Positions 44,391-56,485 are shown, counted from the first letter of the stretch. The stretch is 64,000 nt of DNA from Cristatella mucedo (GCA_009760855.2 WPIO01000002.1:1099001-1163000), one strand, 5' to 3'. Numbers and translations are program-made. The notes: a model not told the origin generated them from the sequence alone.

Positions 44391-44694
44391 TTTAATCCAG
44401 GCAAACGACGACCCTTCAGAGTATTGAACGAGAAACGAAATATTCAATCAGTCACTCCGAGGTCGGACCGCTGAAGCGGGCCAACATCTCGCTCCAGAAG
44501 CTACGGCGGTACGTACACTTTCATCGCCATCATTGTAGAAGGGAAATGCTTTTCGACACGCCTCACATGAGAGATAGACGCTTGCTGCTGCTGCTGCAGC
44601 TGTGGCGGGCGCTTCCTACACGCTGCCCTAGTTGCCGTCTAGATGGCCGTGGCTGATGAGTGCAGTCAGTGCAGCCAAAACACGTAATAATGAT

Positions 44695-45620
44695 AAGATA
44701 AATAATGATATCAATAAAATGCCTTAAGAGAAGCGCATGGATAGAGATGGCTCTCTTCGGGTGCTTTGCAAATGACCTATAATTGCTAGTATTACGATTT
44801 CACTCGGGCGAACGACAGCTGACCGGAACAGATGCGTCTTTGGCTGAGACTTCAAAAATGCTAAGCCGTTACGAGTAGTGACCGTAGCGGGACACGAGTT
44901 CCATCGACACTTTCGGTGCATGCGAGCTGAAGGCTCTATCACCAAAAAATTTCAATGTGGCGCAAGAGACGGCGAGGTGACTAGATGCTGAGAAGCACAT
45001 GGTGCAAGAGCACGCCGGATGAGCCTCTGTAATGATGGGTAGGCTAGTGCAAGTGAGCCAAGCGATCTGAAAGCCAAACCGAGGATCTTGAAATCGCTTG
45101 AATCTTTGATGGGGAGTCGGTGAAGCTTGGGCAGGAGTGGTATGACGCGACAGGTACGCCTCTGACAGCAGACCAGACGAGCAGCCGATTAGCGCTTTGG
45201 TTGCAGACGATCAATGGTGCAGGCGATCAATGGTGCAGGCCACAGTCCCGAATAAAAGGAATTACAACAATGTAGATGCAATGTTTCAAGTGCATGAACT
45301 ATTTGCTGTCGCACTCTTTTCTAAGCAGGCTACGGTTTCAGCAGCGTTTATTAACTGAAAGTAGGTCGACCTTAAAGTGAAGGAAATGAGCTCATCTGAT
45401 GAGTGGTTTTGGAATAGTAAGCCTAGATTGCGGGCGTACGGACGTCGAGGGAGTGCTGAGAGCTGATTCGTCCTTGAGGGTGAGATCTTCCCAGTTTCGG
45501 ATGGCTCTAGTTTTTTCCGTAACTACTAGTTTTGTCTTGTCACGGCTAAGCTTCAGTGTGTCAGTAGCCATCCGAATGTGACTGTCATCGATGCATGGGA
45601 TCGTGGAAAAGGCAAAGGAC
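44695..45620 (-). pseudogene. Second LINE family, truncated copy
   Basis: On the minus strand, one frame has a thumb-like region (DDSHIRMATDTLKLSRDKTK, then WEDLTLKDESALS and STSVR), equivalent to CIDDIRTWMAANFLKLNDDK of the main LINE. Further 3' another frame reads WNSCPATVTTRNGLAFLKSQ, then PKTHLFR. The order matches L2-type ORF2 but the sequence differs clearly from 11220-13240 and is closer to 3855-4150. Broken by frameshifts. Confidence 0.65.
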
Positions 45621-46003
45621 AAAGAAACAGTAGCGCTGCTGCCGCTTGTCAGGAGTCGTTGTGGCGTACCGATTGGTTCCGGAAACCTCTCCGTACTCGA
45701 GTGCACTCAGCGCAACAATTGGCGACTGCAAAACTACCATCGAGACCCTAGACGCTGCGGCACCTCCGCTGCTCCAAGCTCCACTTTCTTTTGTTGGGTG
45801 AGGGGCGCTTGCTTTCAGCCGACTTACGGTAGAAAGAAAGAAAGACATATCCAGTTTTCCAGAATCCACGGGGTAGCTTCGAGCCAAGTTCCGGACACTG
45901 CACAGGCTTTATCGAGGGGCCTCTGCCTCGCTATTGGTCCCGAGGGTCCCGAAAACGCCTGACAAGCAGCGCATTACGTACGTTTCGCTCAATAATCGAA
46001 AGT

Positions 46004-46311
<308 letters not shown>

Positions 46312-47342
46312 CGACGACGTCTGTAGCGAGAGCTGAGTGAGGCTCAGCCGTACCGGCACCAGGAGACAGCTGGATACGGGCGAGCTCGCTTCGGATGAGA
46401 GCGGACATAATTTCAAGTAGTCCATTCGAGGCGGCTTTTGAGGGGGCAACCGCCGCGTCGCTTGCACTCTCCCTGTCTGCCGGTACGGTTACCGAAAGCT
46501 CGGGCTTGGAGGGGGGGGGGGGGTCGTAGGGACCCGCGGGCAACTTTTGTGCTTTGTCAGTCTGCCTGCGAGTTCGTGCTCGGCTCGCAGCACTGCGGGC
46601 CGAATTCTCGCGGCGGACCATTCAGCAGCAGCATCGGGGGCGGGGCGGAGGGTGGGGCAGCATTGACGGATTTCGCCGAGGCCGCAGCAGCAGCACCAGC
46701 AGCTGCTGCTGCGCTGACTGTTCGCCTGCCTCCCGGTGCAGCGGACTGCCTTGACTTTACAAGGCAGTCCCTTTTCCAGATCCTTTTTTTAAGGAGCGAT
46801 GCCCACGATTAGCTTGAGCGGCAATTTGTAGCCAAGTAAGAGTGCACGAGGCAGTCTATAGGTCCTGGAAATTTATTATTCGCTCTCTTCACAAGAGGAG
46901 GCGAAGCGGCACCAGGTAAGTATGTCTCGTTTCCTCCTTGCGACTGGGGTCTCAAGGTTTTCCACGAGCCTTACGACAGGTCTCTAATGTTCTTTCTCCA
47001 ACGACGAACTAGGATCGGCAAACAATCCCGGTTTCCCTTTAGACGTGGCGCTTGGCTTGTAGCAGGAGGCGGCACCACAGCGGCTTGCGGTAGGTGGCTG
47101 GTTCGCTGTCACGTGACACTACAACCCAATCAAGAGGCCGGTTACCCTACGAGACCGCCCGCGGTGTCTTGTTGTCAGGATGGGTCGATCCCGGGTTTCG
47201 GCTGAGCGCTGACGGCCAGTACGCTGTCGGAGGGCGGCCGCGCGGCCGAGAGTGCGTCTGCTGCTGCCGAAATGCTTCGCACACATCTAGCGACTCGCCT
47301 CGGACTGCCGTGAAGCGTCGGTTTCGCAGGCGCCGGCGTAAT

Positions 47343-47518
47343 ATGGCTACCAGTCGGTCGCCACCGCCGCCTGCGGCCGCACTGGCGTTCGCTCTGCTCT
47401 GCATCTCGTCCGCTGGCGGCGCGAGTTTCTCTTGCCCCGAGCTGGGCTCGATCATGGATTGCGGGAAGCGGAAGCTCACGGAAGTGCCGACCGGCCTACC
47501 GCCGTGGGTGCAAACTCT
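47343..47518 (+). CDS. LRIG: LRIG-like gene, exon 1: signal peptide and LRR N-terminal cap
   Basis: From ATG 47343 the frame gives a short polar start, a hydrophobic signal core (ALAFALLCISSAGGA) and a cysteine-containing LRRNT cap (SCPELGSIMDCGKRKLTEVP, then TGLPPWVQTL). LRIG family members carry a very similar cap (a DC-(S/G)-(R/K)-(K/R)-(R/K)-L block followed by LP-WV-L). LRIG proteins are type I membrane proteins that modulate receptor tyrosine kinase, BMP and related signalling. The donor is GTGAGT, splitting a Leu codon after CT. An in-frame ATG at 47094 would add 83 residues and bury the signal peptide, so 47343 is preferred. Confidence 0.85.
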
Positions 47519-48333
47519 GTGAGTACTCGCCACCACCTCAGCCTCGCCGCTGCGGTAGGCGGGGGAGGGGCTGCACTCGCGGCGCCAGAGCTCGCAGAGC
47601 TTCTGGCTCCCATCCCCACCCTCCTGCCTACCTACGCCGGACCTGCTAGTGCCGCTCCCGGCTCGCGTGCGAGCGAGAGCGCGTTCGCTGCACGTCAAAA
47701 GTCAGTCTCGTCGCCCGCCCGAACTGCGCCGCCCGCCGCCTCGCCGCCCGCCGGCGCAGCTCGGCAGCAGCTGCTACGCGCCTCGCGCGCGCGGCCGAGG
47801 ATTATTAGCTCGATCGAGCGGGGCGCTCCAACTCAGCGCCCGCTCAGCCCGAGCCGAGACTCCGCCGCTGCCGCTGCCGCCGCCGCTCTTCCCATCGAAA
47901 GCGCCGAGCCTCTCTCGCTCATCTCGCTGCGATAAGAGCGTAGATTTTCGAGCACAGACTCGGCGAGACGTCCTTGCTCGCGCAGCCATCTCGCGGCTGG
48001 CCGGTCGTCGCTGGCCGCGCGCTTCGACGACGTCGGTTCGACGAGTCCGTCGGCGCTCGAGCTGCTTCGTCCGCCGCCGCCGTCGTATCGGCGGCAGCGG
48101 CGGGCTACCGCTGCCTGCCCACCCCTGCCTGCCTGCCTGCCGCCGCCGCCGACTTGTCGGCGAGCGCGATCTCGAGCCCCCTCGAGCTACGAGCTACGCT
48201 CTGTAATCTCCGGAGCAGCCTTCGCACCCGTCTCGCCTTCCATCCAGCTCTCGCCGCTCGCCAGCGCTTCTGCCGCGACTCGACGACCGATCCTGCATCG
48301 CGGTCGATTGTTGCCCAAGCAGCATCGCGCTGG

Positions 48334-48384
48334 CTTCCGGTCCTCCGAACTATCGCTTCGCGCGATAGTTCGGAGGACCGGAAG
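48334..48384. repeat. Perfect inverted repeat, 23-bp arms, 5-bp loop
   Basis: Left arm CTTCCGGTCCTCCGAACT plus ATCGC; the right arm is its exact complement, separated by TTCGC. It is GC-rich and could form a strong hairpin in DNA or in the nascent intron RNA. It does not look like an annotated RNA gene. Confidence 0.95.
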
Positions 48385-48936
48385 GCGCGAGTGTGAGAGC
48401 AGCTGCCGCCAATGCCGAAAGCAAGCAAGCAAGCTCCTCTGGCTAGGACTAGCGGGTGGCCGGCGCTGACTTTGGGGGCTTGCTGCGAGACCTTCGAAGT
48501 GCGACGACGGCATGACTGCCAGCGGCCCCTGCCCCCCCAGGCGGCGACAGCCTATACGCCTTCTCGTTCGAAGGGTACCGACCGAAATCGCTGCCCACGC
48601 CAGCCACACCCCCTACAACAGGATTTGGCCAACAGGCGAGGCCCCGGGCAATTTTCATGCATACGAGCAGGGCCCGAGAACGGAAGGGGAGGGCTTCGCG
48701 TCGAGTTCTGGATATTCGTCGGCCCTTCCACCTGGTATACGGCTACTGGGAAGGTGGACATTTCGTCCCTCCCCCACCAACGCCGACAGCTTCGTGCAGA
48801 GCGAACGGGCGGTACTTGAGCCGAGCAGCCCACGGTGCTTTCGGCCATCACTGGCTGTCGATTTACCATTAACTGCGACCGTGCTGATGCATTACCCTGC
48901 TTACGCTCTCGTCCCTCTTCCTCTCTCGTTCGATCC

Positions 48937-48939
<3 letters not shown>

Positions 48940-48990
<51 letters not shown>

Positions 48991-49035
48991 CTCACTCTCT
49001 CCCTTCTTCTCTCCTCTCTCTCCCTCCCTCCCTCC
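48940..49035. repeat. (CT)n-rich pyrimidine tract
   Basis: CT run of about 45 bp at 48942-48987, followed by TCTC/CCCT-rich sequence to about 49200. Confidence 0.9.
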
Positions 49036-50301
49036 GCTTCTCTTCACCCCCGTCTCTCTCCACGCCTCTGGCTCTCCTTGTTGCCATCGCTAAGTCACTC
49101 TTCCTATTCCTCCGAATCCTTCTCGCTGTCTCTTCGTGTCTATCTCTGCATTTCTGTCTCTCACTCCGTATGTCTCTCCCTGTCTCTCTTTCTCTGTCTG
49201 GTTCTGTCGTTTTTGTCTAAATTTCTCTGCTTGTCGATCTCTCACTTTGGTGGGTGACTGCTTCTGTCTGTTCCGCACAAAAAGAGGCCTTGCTATGCCT
49301 AAGCAAGCGCTAGTGGCCGTAGCGTAGTTTCAGCTCAACAAATATCCCCCCAGCAGGCACCGGTCTCACCAAGTACAGCCAGCAGTCGCTCCTGCCCATT
49401 AGATCTATTTATTTTACCAAGTGCATTAAATGGAGCCATCCATAGTGAATGACCTTTTAACTAAAATAACAACCCCTTTTTAGTTTGGTGAAAAGCTTTT
49501 TCTAAGACTATTTATTCAAACTTTTCCCTATTGGTCTTGCCATCGGACTCAATTGGTGGCTCTCAGTATAATGCCCACTGGCAAACGCTTTTAGCTGCTT
49601 TGATTGTGCGACAGGGTTCAGCATCCACACCTGCGCCCTTGGCAGCAAGAGTTTGTCGCACCGTCTTCATTCCTTTTTAGCTACTCGGACTCTGTCCTTA
49701 TACCCGTAGACCTGTTGTCTGAGCCAGCAGCAGGGAGTCATGCAATGTTCGTTATTGAACTCGTACCATGCAGGTTGTTCTATAATTAATCTCATCGGAT
49801 GCCGGCTGCCTCGACCCTCACCCCGAATGTGTTTTGAAGGACACTGATGTAGCTGCCTTGGTGATATAAAAGCAGTCAGCTGCCCACCTGCAGGTGACAA
49901 CTAACCGTAGAGCTGTGGGCAAGAGTGAAGCTGGCGCAATCTTCAAAAGCCTCTGCATGCATTGCTGGTGTGGAGCGTGTCGATAGCCAGCACCAGGCTG
50001 CACAAAAGCTGCTCACAATGCGATGCCGCAGGGCAGTATCAAGAGCTATCGATTATCCAAACTTGATCGCTGCATAAGCATTTTGAGCTGTCACATGCAC
50101 CGGTCTGATCCAGCAATTTTGGCTGGTGGCTCGAGCTGGCTTCAAAAGATTCCTACGACCGGCCTGCTGCGGTGGAGCTTTTGTATGCCGGAGGTGTCAT
50201 TGATTTCCTATCTTTTGCTGCCTTGCTCCGTGGCCTGTTTTTTTCACTAATGACGGTTGCTGGCCATTCTTTCATGCTGACACTTGTCTCTTCTTCTGCA
50301 G

Positions 50302-50373
50302 GAGGCTAGATTCCAACCTGATAAGCCACTTGCCTGGAGATGCCTTTGCTGGCCTCACGGATCTGGAAGAACT
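50302..50373 (+). CDS. LRIG: LRIG-like gene, exon 2: LRR 1
   Basis: Acceptor CTTCTTCTGCAG, donor GTAAGT, 72 nt, phase 2 in and out. Encodes one 24-residue repeat, RLDSNLISHLPGDAFAGLTD then LEEL, with the LxLxxNxI core. The first base completes the Leu codon split in exon 1. Confidence 0.88.
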
Positions 50374-51749
50374 GTAAGTCTTAGCCCAGACAGCTGATGG
50401 TGCAATCGCCGTTTGCTGCTCTACCCAACGGTAGAAAAGCTCTGTACAGATACTCTGCCCCCCTGCCGGCCGCACTGCAAAGCTAGAGTAGAGCAATGTC
50501 GGCGACGACTCGGCTTCCACTAAGAATGGAAAAACCGCCTCCTGCCACCCTTCACCATGGTGCCTACTGGGCTGATCATTCTTTCGGAGTCACATTCATC
50601 TTTCCATCTGGTCATCCAGGTGGAATAGGGCTCCCTCAGGCTTGCATAAATCTGATGAAACTGCTAATAGCCTAAGCAGGTGTTGGCTGGGGTGGGCCTC
50701 CTGAGCTGGAGCCTCTGCCAGATGCAGCAGCAGCAGGTGCTCGCTCAGTCGAAGGCCACGCCGTCTCGTGGCAGCAGCTGCAGCAGCTGCAGCATACGTA
50801 CTTTGACTTCTCTGATGTAGTGCTGTTTCTGCAGGGCGGTTGGCGTTCAGTTGCACGGCCCTTTGTCTCGCCTCGGCTTTCTCTTTTTTCCCTTTTGGAG
50901 GCCAGACCATGTCGCCTCGGTTATCTTATTTGCCTTGTCGGGCCATGGATCGTTGTGAGCTGGCCCGTATATGGAGGAGGTATCTGTTGCACAGCCAGGC
51001 TGTAGCCTTTTTGTCACTACTCACTCTGGCGTGTGGTCAGTTTGGCTGGATGCGCAGCACAGTGCGAGGTCATTATGGGCAGATAATGATGCAGCATCGC
51101 TGCCTATCGTTGCCGGCTGGATCGGAGCCACCGGCTCTGCTGCTGCTGCTGCTGCTGCCAATATCCCACGGCGGTTAGTGCTTCTCTGAGAAGACCCTGC
51201 CTGGCTGCTCTGGCCTTTTTCTGCTTCTCAAGCTCTTCTCCTCCGCTACCTAGTCTTCTCGCGGGAGTTGCACCAGCCAGCGAGCGAACTCGAGTGCAGG
51301 TGGTGCCAGCATCGCTTCATCGCTTACACGATGGTCATATTTACCCACAAATACTAGGTAGCTGGATGCATTGGACAAATACCAGGTAGCATAGTTCCTG
51401 ACATGTTCCCTTTCTACCTGGCTTTTACAATTATGCAGTAAGCTGGTCCGCCTCTTGCAATGTGTTTGGCGTGGCATCGACGACTCTTAGTGGGGACTCG
51501 ACTGAACGGTTCTAAAGAAGCTGCAATTGGGTATCTGCACCTTGGCTACCTGCCAGTCTCAAGCTGCCCTTTGCATGCGTGCATCATCACCAGCCTCCTA
51601 GAAAGAGATCCAATGCCTTCCAAGCCACGATGACTGACACTTGGCACCTGATCACGGTGGGTACTTTTATTTTCTGTATGTTTGCATCTTCCATAGCGAT
51701 TTTAGTAGACACAAGTGGACAGTCATGGTGGTTAGTGATGTGCAGAGCT

Positions 51750-51751
<2 letters not shown>

Positions 51752-51822
<71 letters not shown>
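51752..51822. repeat. (CT)n microsatellite
   Basis: Pure CT run of about 70 bp in LRIG-like intron 2. Confidence 0.97.
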
Positions 51823-51824
<2 letters not shown>

Positions 51825-52407
51825 GTGTGACCTGGACATGATGGGAGGGGTAAAGCAGAGTGTCATTCAACAATCGACCTAGTACTTATCTTGCAGGTGC
51901 TTCAATCAGCTTTACCAGCTTTGCTATCTTAGCTGACACCAGGTGTAGGGCCAGAGTCTGATGATCCGTGATGTGTCTGTTGAGCCGCCGGCAGCACTGC
52001 AACCCTCTCAGCATCTGCATCACGTCAGACCCAGGGCAGTAGGTGTTCGTGACCGAGCTGTTTTTAATGCTTGCTGTGCTCCCTTAAAACATTCTGATCA
52101 AGTCAGCACCAGAATATGTCAGCCCCAGCTACTGAGACTAAATGATTAGCGGTCGGTTGGTGAGCTGATAGGGTCGGTACCTCATCGACAGCAGAAGCAG
52201 CATGTGCAGCTGGTGGCCGGTGATTAGCACAGGGAGCAGCCTGCACGTGGCAGCACAGGCTGGCACCGACCAGCATGTAGCTGCGCTACATTCTCGGCTC
52301 ATAGTATGAGGCAGAAGAGGTGGCCGGGCTGCGTATGGGCCAGCTGACTTGCAGTGCTACGCATGCACTCACCTGGCTGAAAGTTCGTCGGCGTCATTTC
52401 CTCACTA

Positions 52408-52502
52408 GCACGTGTAAAGTTCCTAGAAAGAGATTTAGTTCTCTTACGATGCTGCACACATTTTTCATTATTGTTGTTGCTATTATTATTATTATTATTA
52501 TT
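52408..52502 (+). repeat. LINE tail fragment
   Basis: GTGTAAAGTTCCTAGAAAGA, GATTTAGTTCTCTTACGATG and an ATT run. Terminal part only. Confidence 0.75.
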
Positions 52503-52547
52503 ACGTCAGGCCCGATGATGGAATGTAAGGGAGCGACATGCACACTG

Positions 52548-52642
<95 letters not shown>
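52548..52642. repeat. (TA)n(CA)n microsatellite
   Basis: TA run of about 83 bp followed by a short CA run. Confidence 0.97.
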
Positions 52643-52949
52643 GTTAGGCCCCGATTCGATTTACGAAAAAGATAGGTACCCGGAAACCTGTCGTGAGTTG
52701 AATTTTCTTAAGTCGAGAATGGTTTGTCATAGCTCTGCTATGATAGGTTCTGATATTGTCAGACATCGTTTCCAAGCTACTGTTTTTGGCGTTGTAAAAT
52801 CTACTGACCGCGAGGGGATTTTGAAAGTTTTCTTGGATACATTTTGATTTTTGTGTGACTGTGGTCGAGTTAGTATCTCGGAATTTTCGTAAGTTAAATC
52901 GGCGTAAGTCGGGGGGGCTGACTGTAATTCCTGTGTATTAGAAATAAAT

Positions 52950-53102
52950 AAAATTCATTCTTATAGAGCCCCAAGAGAACTTAATTTCTATTCAGTCGCT
53001 TCACATGTGGAACGGGCGTCGAGGGTACGACTTCGGTATTCAAATATTTTCACCCTTACCTTGGTTGAGGTAAGCACCTTAACCACTTCGCCAAACCAGC
53101 AT
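52950..53102 (-). repeat. SINE-B copy
   Basis: AAATTCATTCTTATAGAGCC, CCAAGAGAACTTAATTTCTA and CTTCGCCAAACCAGC mark both ends. The spacer between A and B boxes is longer than usual and includes ATTCAAATATTTTCACCC. Confidence 0.75.
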
Positions 53103-53230
53103 AGCACCCTAAGAGAACTGGGTCTCTAGTCAGGGGCTTCACATATGCAACCGGGCTCGAGCTCAAGACCTCTGTCATCGAATACATTCACCATGACCTA
53201 GGTCGTTAAAGGTGAGCACATTAAATGCTG
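53100..53230 (-). repeat. SINE-B copy, tandem with the previous one
   Basis: AGCACCCTAAGAGAACTGGG, TCTCTAGTCAGGGGCTTCAC, CGGGCTCGAGCTCAAGACC, GGTCGTTAAAGGTGAGCAC. It starts where the 52950-53102 copy ends. Both carry the same longer A-B spacer (ATTCACCATGACC), suggesting a subfamily. Confidence 0.72.
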
Positions 53231-54185
53231 CCTAGGCACTCACAATATGACAGGCGAGGCCGAGCGACTCGAAATCGCTGCACTCTGCTCGCAGACTTTA
53301 GCCAACTGAACAGTCGCTTTCGTCTTTAGCCGCTCTCACAATTTCCGATAGGCTGCTGGCTTGTCGTGCTGGTCGGCCACGTGAACAATCTCGACCTGGC
53401 AGCAGCACCCCTCCCATTTGATGGGGTGGGGGTCCCGGCTTGCGAAGGAGTGGTGTTGCAGCCGGTTTCAGCCAGTTGCCAGTAGCCGGTTGCCACGTTT
53501 CACCATCAGCCAGCAGCTGCCAATATGCTTTGATGCACAGGTGGGAGGGATGAAGGAATTCGAAGATGGTAGGAACTGCTAGCCAAAGAAGCTTAGTTAG
53601 TCACACCTCCGAGAAGCCGCCACTGGTCGAGGAGCACTGCATGGGCACTCCTTCTCGGTAAGGATATCCTCGAACCGTCTCTTCGGAGATTTTAACCTCA
53701 CCCTCCGATAACGCTGGCGTCTCGCCTACCACTGGCTTATAGCGACCGGTGCTTAGACGGCCCGACGTGCTGCTCCGCTAGACTGGCAGTGAGCCCATTC
53801 GAGATCATTGAATCCCTCGATGCTCTGTGCGAGCCATGCTCCACCGTAGCAGCAGCGTGTGAGGCTCACGCGTGCATGGCCAAGAGCCTGGACCAGCGCA
53901 CCGACCGGAGTAAATAGCTAAAGGTAAGGGTAACAGAGGTTAAGCCAATATTGGGGCTCGGGCAGTACCCCAGGTGCCCTCTCAGCTTTTAGCTTTGTCT
54001 TCATTTTGCCAAGGAGCAATGTGCAGTTGGTCTCAGGAGTGGAGCAGGGCAGAGCGATGGCTTCCACCACTGGTGCCACCAAAATGGCTGCCGGCAATTA
54101 AGGCAGCATGAATTAGGTTAATGTTTTGGATGTACTGCCGATGTATTGAGTGCGTAAAAGATAGCAAGAAGCAAACGCTCGTAGC

Positions 54186-54332
54186 CATTCGTGGTGTCGA
54201 GCAGCCACATTCGTGGGCCGCAGCACGCACGAGAGGAGCTCTCCAAGCTTGGAGGAGCATTCGTGGTGTCGAGCAGCCACATTCGTGGGCCGCAGCTCTT
54301 CGCACGAGAGGAGCTCTCCAAGCTTGGAGGAC
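54186..54332. repeat. Two-copy tandem duplication, 72/75-bp unit
   Basis: Unit 1 at 54186-54257 and unit 2 at 54258-54332 both read CATTCGTGGTGTCGAGCAGC through GAGGAGCTCTCCAAGCTTGG. They differ mainly by a 3-base insertion (CTT) in the second. Located in LRIG-like intron 2. Confidence 0.95.
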
Positions 54333-55112
54333 GTCCCTCCCATGCAGCAGCAGCGAGCAGGTGCTGCTGCCTGCCATGCATTTTTCAGAGGACATTGTTC
54401 TTTGCTGAGAATGTATTCGTTAACCCGTTGACAGGCAGCAAAAGCAGTGGAGCCTCATGTGTTACAGGTTCGCAAGGGTGGTGGGAGGCCCTGCGGGGAG
54501 GGAAGGAGGGCAGGTGGGCGTGGAGGAACCGGCTGGTGGCAACGTTCAGTAATGCCGGCCAGCTGACGACATCTGCTGTAGTTTCGTGGACGCCTCGGAG
54601 ACCGTCATTCAATGCTCCCAACGAGTGCAGGCAGATTGCTTGTCCTTCCAGTTCGAGCAGTAGAGCAGCTCGCTATCACTCAGGGTCGATCCATTAGCAG
54701 GGACGTGTCAGCAGCCTTGTCACAGAGGCCCTGTTAATAGCTTGCTTACGTCGGTGCACGAGCTCGACCTCACTACTAGTTTGCTTTGTCACGAAGGGAA
54801 TCTAGCTGCCAAGGTTTGTCTCGAGCCGACGGTCTTGATGCTACGGGCAGGCACTTGGCGTGTGCACGTGACTTTTGAGTGTGACCTTTTGACCTGCCAC
54901 ATGCTGTTGCTGCAGGTAGAGTGCATGTGCATGTGTGCATATGTGCGTGCATGCGCGTACGGCCACAACACAAGCCGGCTTAGGGAGCCAGCTTCTTCGA
55001 CTCCATCACAGAGGACTCCCTGGCTGCTCGCCTGCTCGTTGCAGATTGTGCTGTACTAGCAAAACGACTACGCATTTTCTTCGGGCTGCTCCTCGAGCAT
55101 TAAAAAATAAAT

Positions 55113-55275
55113 ACTAGCTGATTTAACAGCCTATTTTTGTATAGCGACAGAAGAGCCTTGGCGGCTATCACCACTGCTTGCAGTGGCGATAAAGGATCGC
55201 CCACCACAGGATTCGAACCCACGACCTCGGGGCCGAGGTCGTGAAAAGCAGCCGCCTTACCTAGTGGCATAGGGA
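55113..55275 (-). repeat. SINE-A copy, well preserved
   Basis: Plus-strand reading ACTAGCTGATTTAACAGCCT, TTTGTATAGCGACAGAAGAG, CGATAAAGGATCGCCCACCA, GGATTCGAACCCACGACCTC, AGCCGCCTTACCTAGTGGCA. It includes a consensus B box and an intact A-box side. Located in LRIG-like intron 2. Confidence 0.9.
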
Positions 55276-55597
55276 TGGCTAGCTTTAGTGGTAAGCACCC
55301 GAGTTAGCCTGTTTGTCCTGGCTCAAGCACATCCAGTTAAGCAAGTGGTCGAGAAACCATAGCCACACTTTGGCAGTGGATCGACAATGCCTCAACATTC
55401 GAATCCCACGAGCCCTATACGAGTTTGAAATGGTTAATCCTTGTATTAGGGAAGTGAAGTGTCACATGTTATATAGCTGGATAGACAGCATAGCTAAAGT
55501 TGAGGTCCTCTGAAAGCCAGCCCCGATAGCCGGCTGCCAATGGTGCCTTCACCATAGGACCAGCTATATACATTGCTGTGCTCGGGCTTAGATAAGT

Positions 55598-55678
55598 GCA
55601 GCAACAGCAGAGGCAGCAGCGGAGGCAGCAGCGGCGGCAGCAGCAGGAGAAGGAAGCAGTAGCAGCAGCAGTTGCAGT
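55598..55678. repeat. (CAG/CGG)n trinucleotide-rich tract
   Basis: Imperfect runs of CAG and CGG triplets over about 80 bp in an intron. Confidence 0.9.
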
Positions 55679-56242
55679 GCTGATTGCAGTCAGATTAACT
55701 GCATATGCTTGTCTGTGAGTTATAAAAGAACTGGTTGGCCGATTAGGCATACTGATCCACTTGCCGTTTTCCAGAGTGCAACTACGGGAATGCATTCGTC
55801 CGATTTGGGTCGCGATAAATTGTTTCAGTGGACATAGTTGTTGCCAGATTTGCAATTAAACAGGCCACCAGCTCGGCCATTACCGGATGCGCCATCGGAT
55901 CCTTACCGGTGGAAAAGCTGAGCTGCTGCCGAGGCCATTTGCTGGCCATTAACCGGTGCAGCAGCCACGTATCTCACTCGATGATGATGATGATGATGAT
56001 TCGAGGCTGAGAACCCAAGAGTGCACGGACTGGAGTCCGATTACTGAACCTGCACTGCTATGCATGGGAACCTCTTCTCTCTCCCTCCCTTGCCCCAGCC
56101 CTACTCCCAGCCAGGCATTGGGATCAGTTACTTGGCATCAGAAGTGCCAATGCGGTTGTCATCTATTTCCATTAAGACTGCTAGCGTTGCTTCACTCTCC
56201 ATAGCTGGCATATTACATTTCTCCTTCTCACTTCTTTTGCAG

Positions 56243-56314
56243 GATCTTGAGCAATAATCGACTGAAGTACGTCAATACAACTGCCATCTGCCGGCTGCCT
56301 CGCCTGAGAGTGCT
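56243..56314 (+). CDS. LRIG: LRIG-like gene, exon 3: LRR 2
   Basis: Acceptor CTTCTTTTGCAG, donor GTAAGC, 72 nt, phase 2. Encodes ILSNNRLKYVNTTAICRLPR then LRVL. Preceded by a 5.9-kb intron. Confidence 0.88.
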
Positions 56315-56413
56315 GTAAGCAATAGCAATTTTGTTGAGCTCCCAGTTACGCTGGCAGGGAGAAAAGTAAGCCACTTGATTTAGAGGATATGCCGATGTTC
56401 CTTTTTTTTTTAG

Positions 56414-56485
56414 AAAACTTACGAAGAACTTTCTTAGCCAGATTCCTGATTTGAGCAGCTGCAGGAGCCTTAAGGAGCTGTACCT
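56414..56485 (+). CDS. LRIG: LRIG-like gene, exon 4: LRR 3
   Basis: Acceptor TTTTTTTTTTAG, donor GTAAGT, 72 nt. Encodes KLTKNFLSQIPDLSSCRSLK then ELYL. The shortened IP-DL repeat corresponds to the ETIPNLG repeat of vertebrate LRIG proteins. It anchors the alignment and shows one extra repeat upstream compared with them. Confidence 0.9.

Larger units (their letters stand above)
46320..48780. promoter_or_regulatory. CpG island spanning the LRIG-like promoter, exon 1 and start of intron 1
   Basis: GC- and CpG-dense sequence surrounds the first coding exon. Candidate elements are a GC box (GGGGGCGGGGCGG near 46635), an E-box with palindrome TCACGTGA (near 47108) and a CCAAT-like ACCCAATC (near 47124). 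No clear TATA box precedes exon 1, which suits a CpG-island promoter. The transcription start was not determined. Confidence 0.6.
47519..50301 (+). other. LRIG-like intron 1
   Basis: The first part is CpG-rich and holds a perfect 23-bp-arm inverted repeat (48334-48384). A pyrimidine-rich region with a CT run follows at 48900-49220. No further exon was recognised before 50302. Confidence 0.7.

Noticed and set aside
47094-47342. Upstream in-frame ATG of the LRIG-like exon 1
   Set aside because: It would place the hydrophobic signal sequence about 100 residues into the protein. The ATG at 47343 puts it at the N-terminus, as expected for a secreted/membrane protein.
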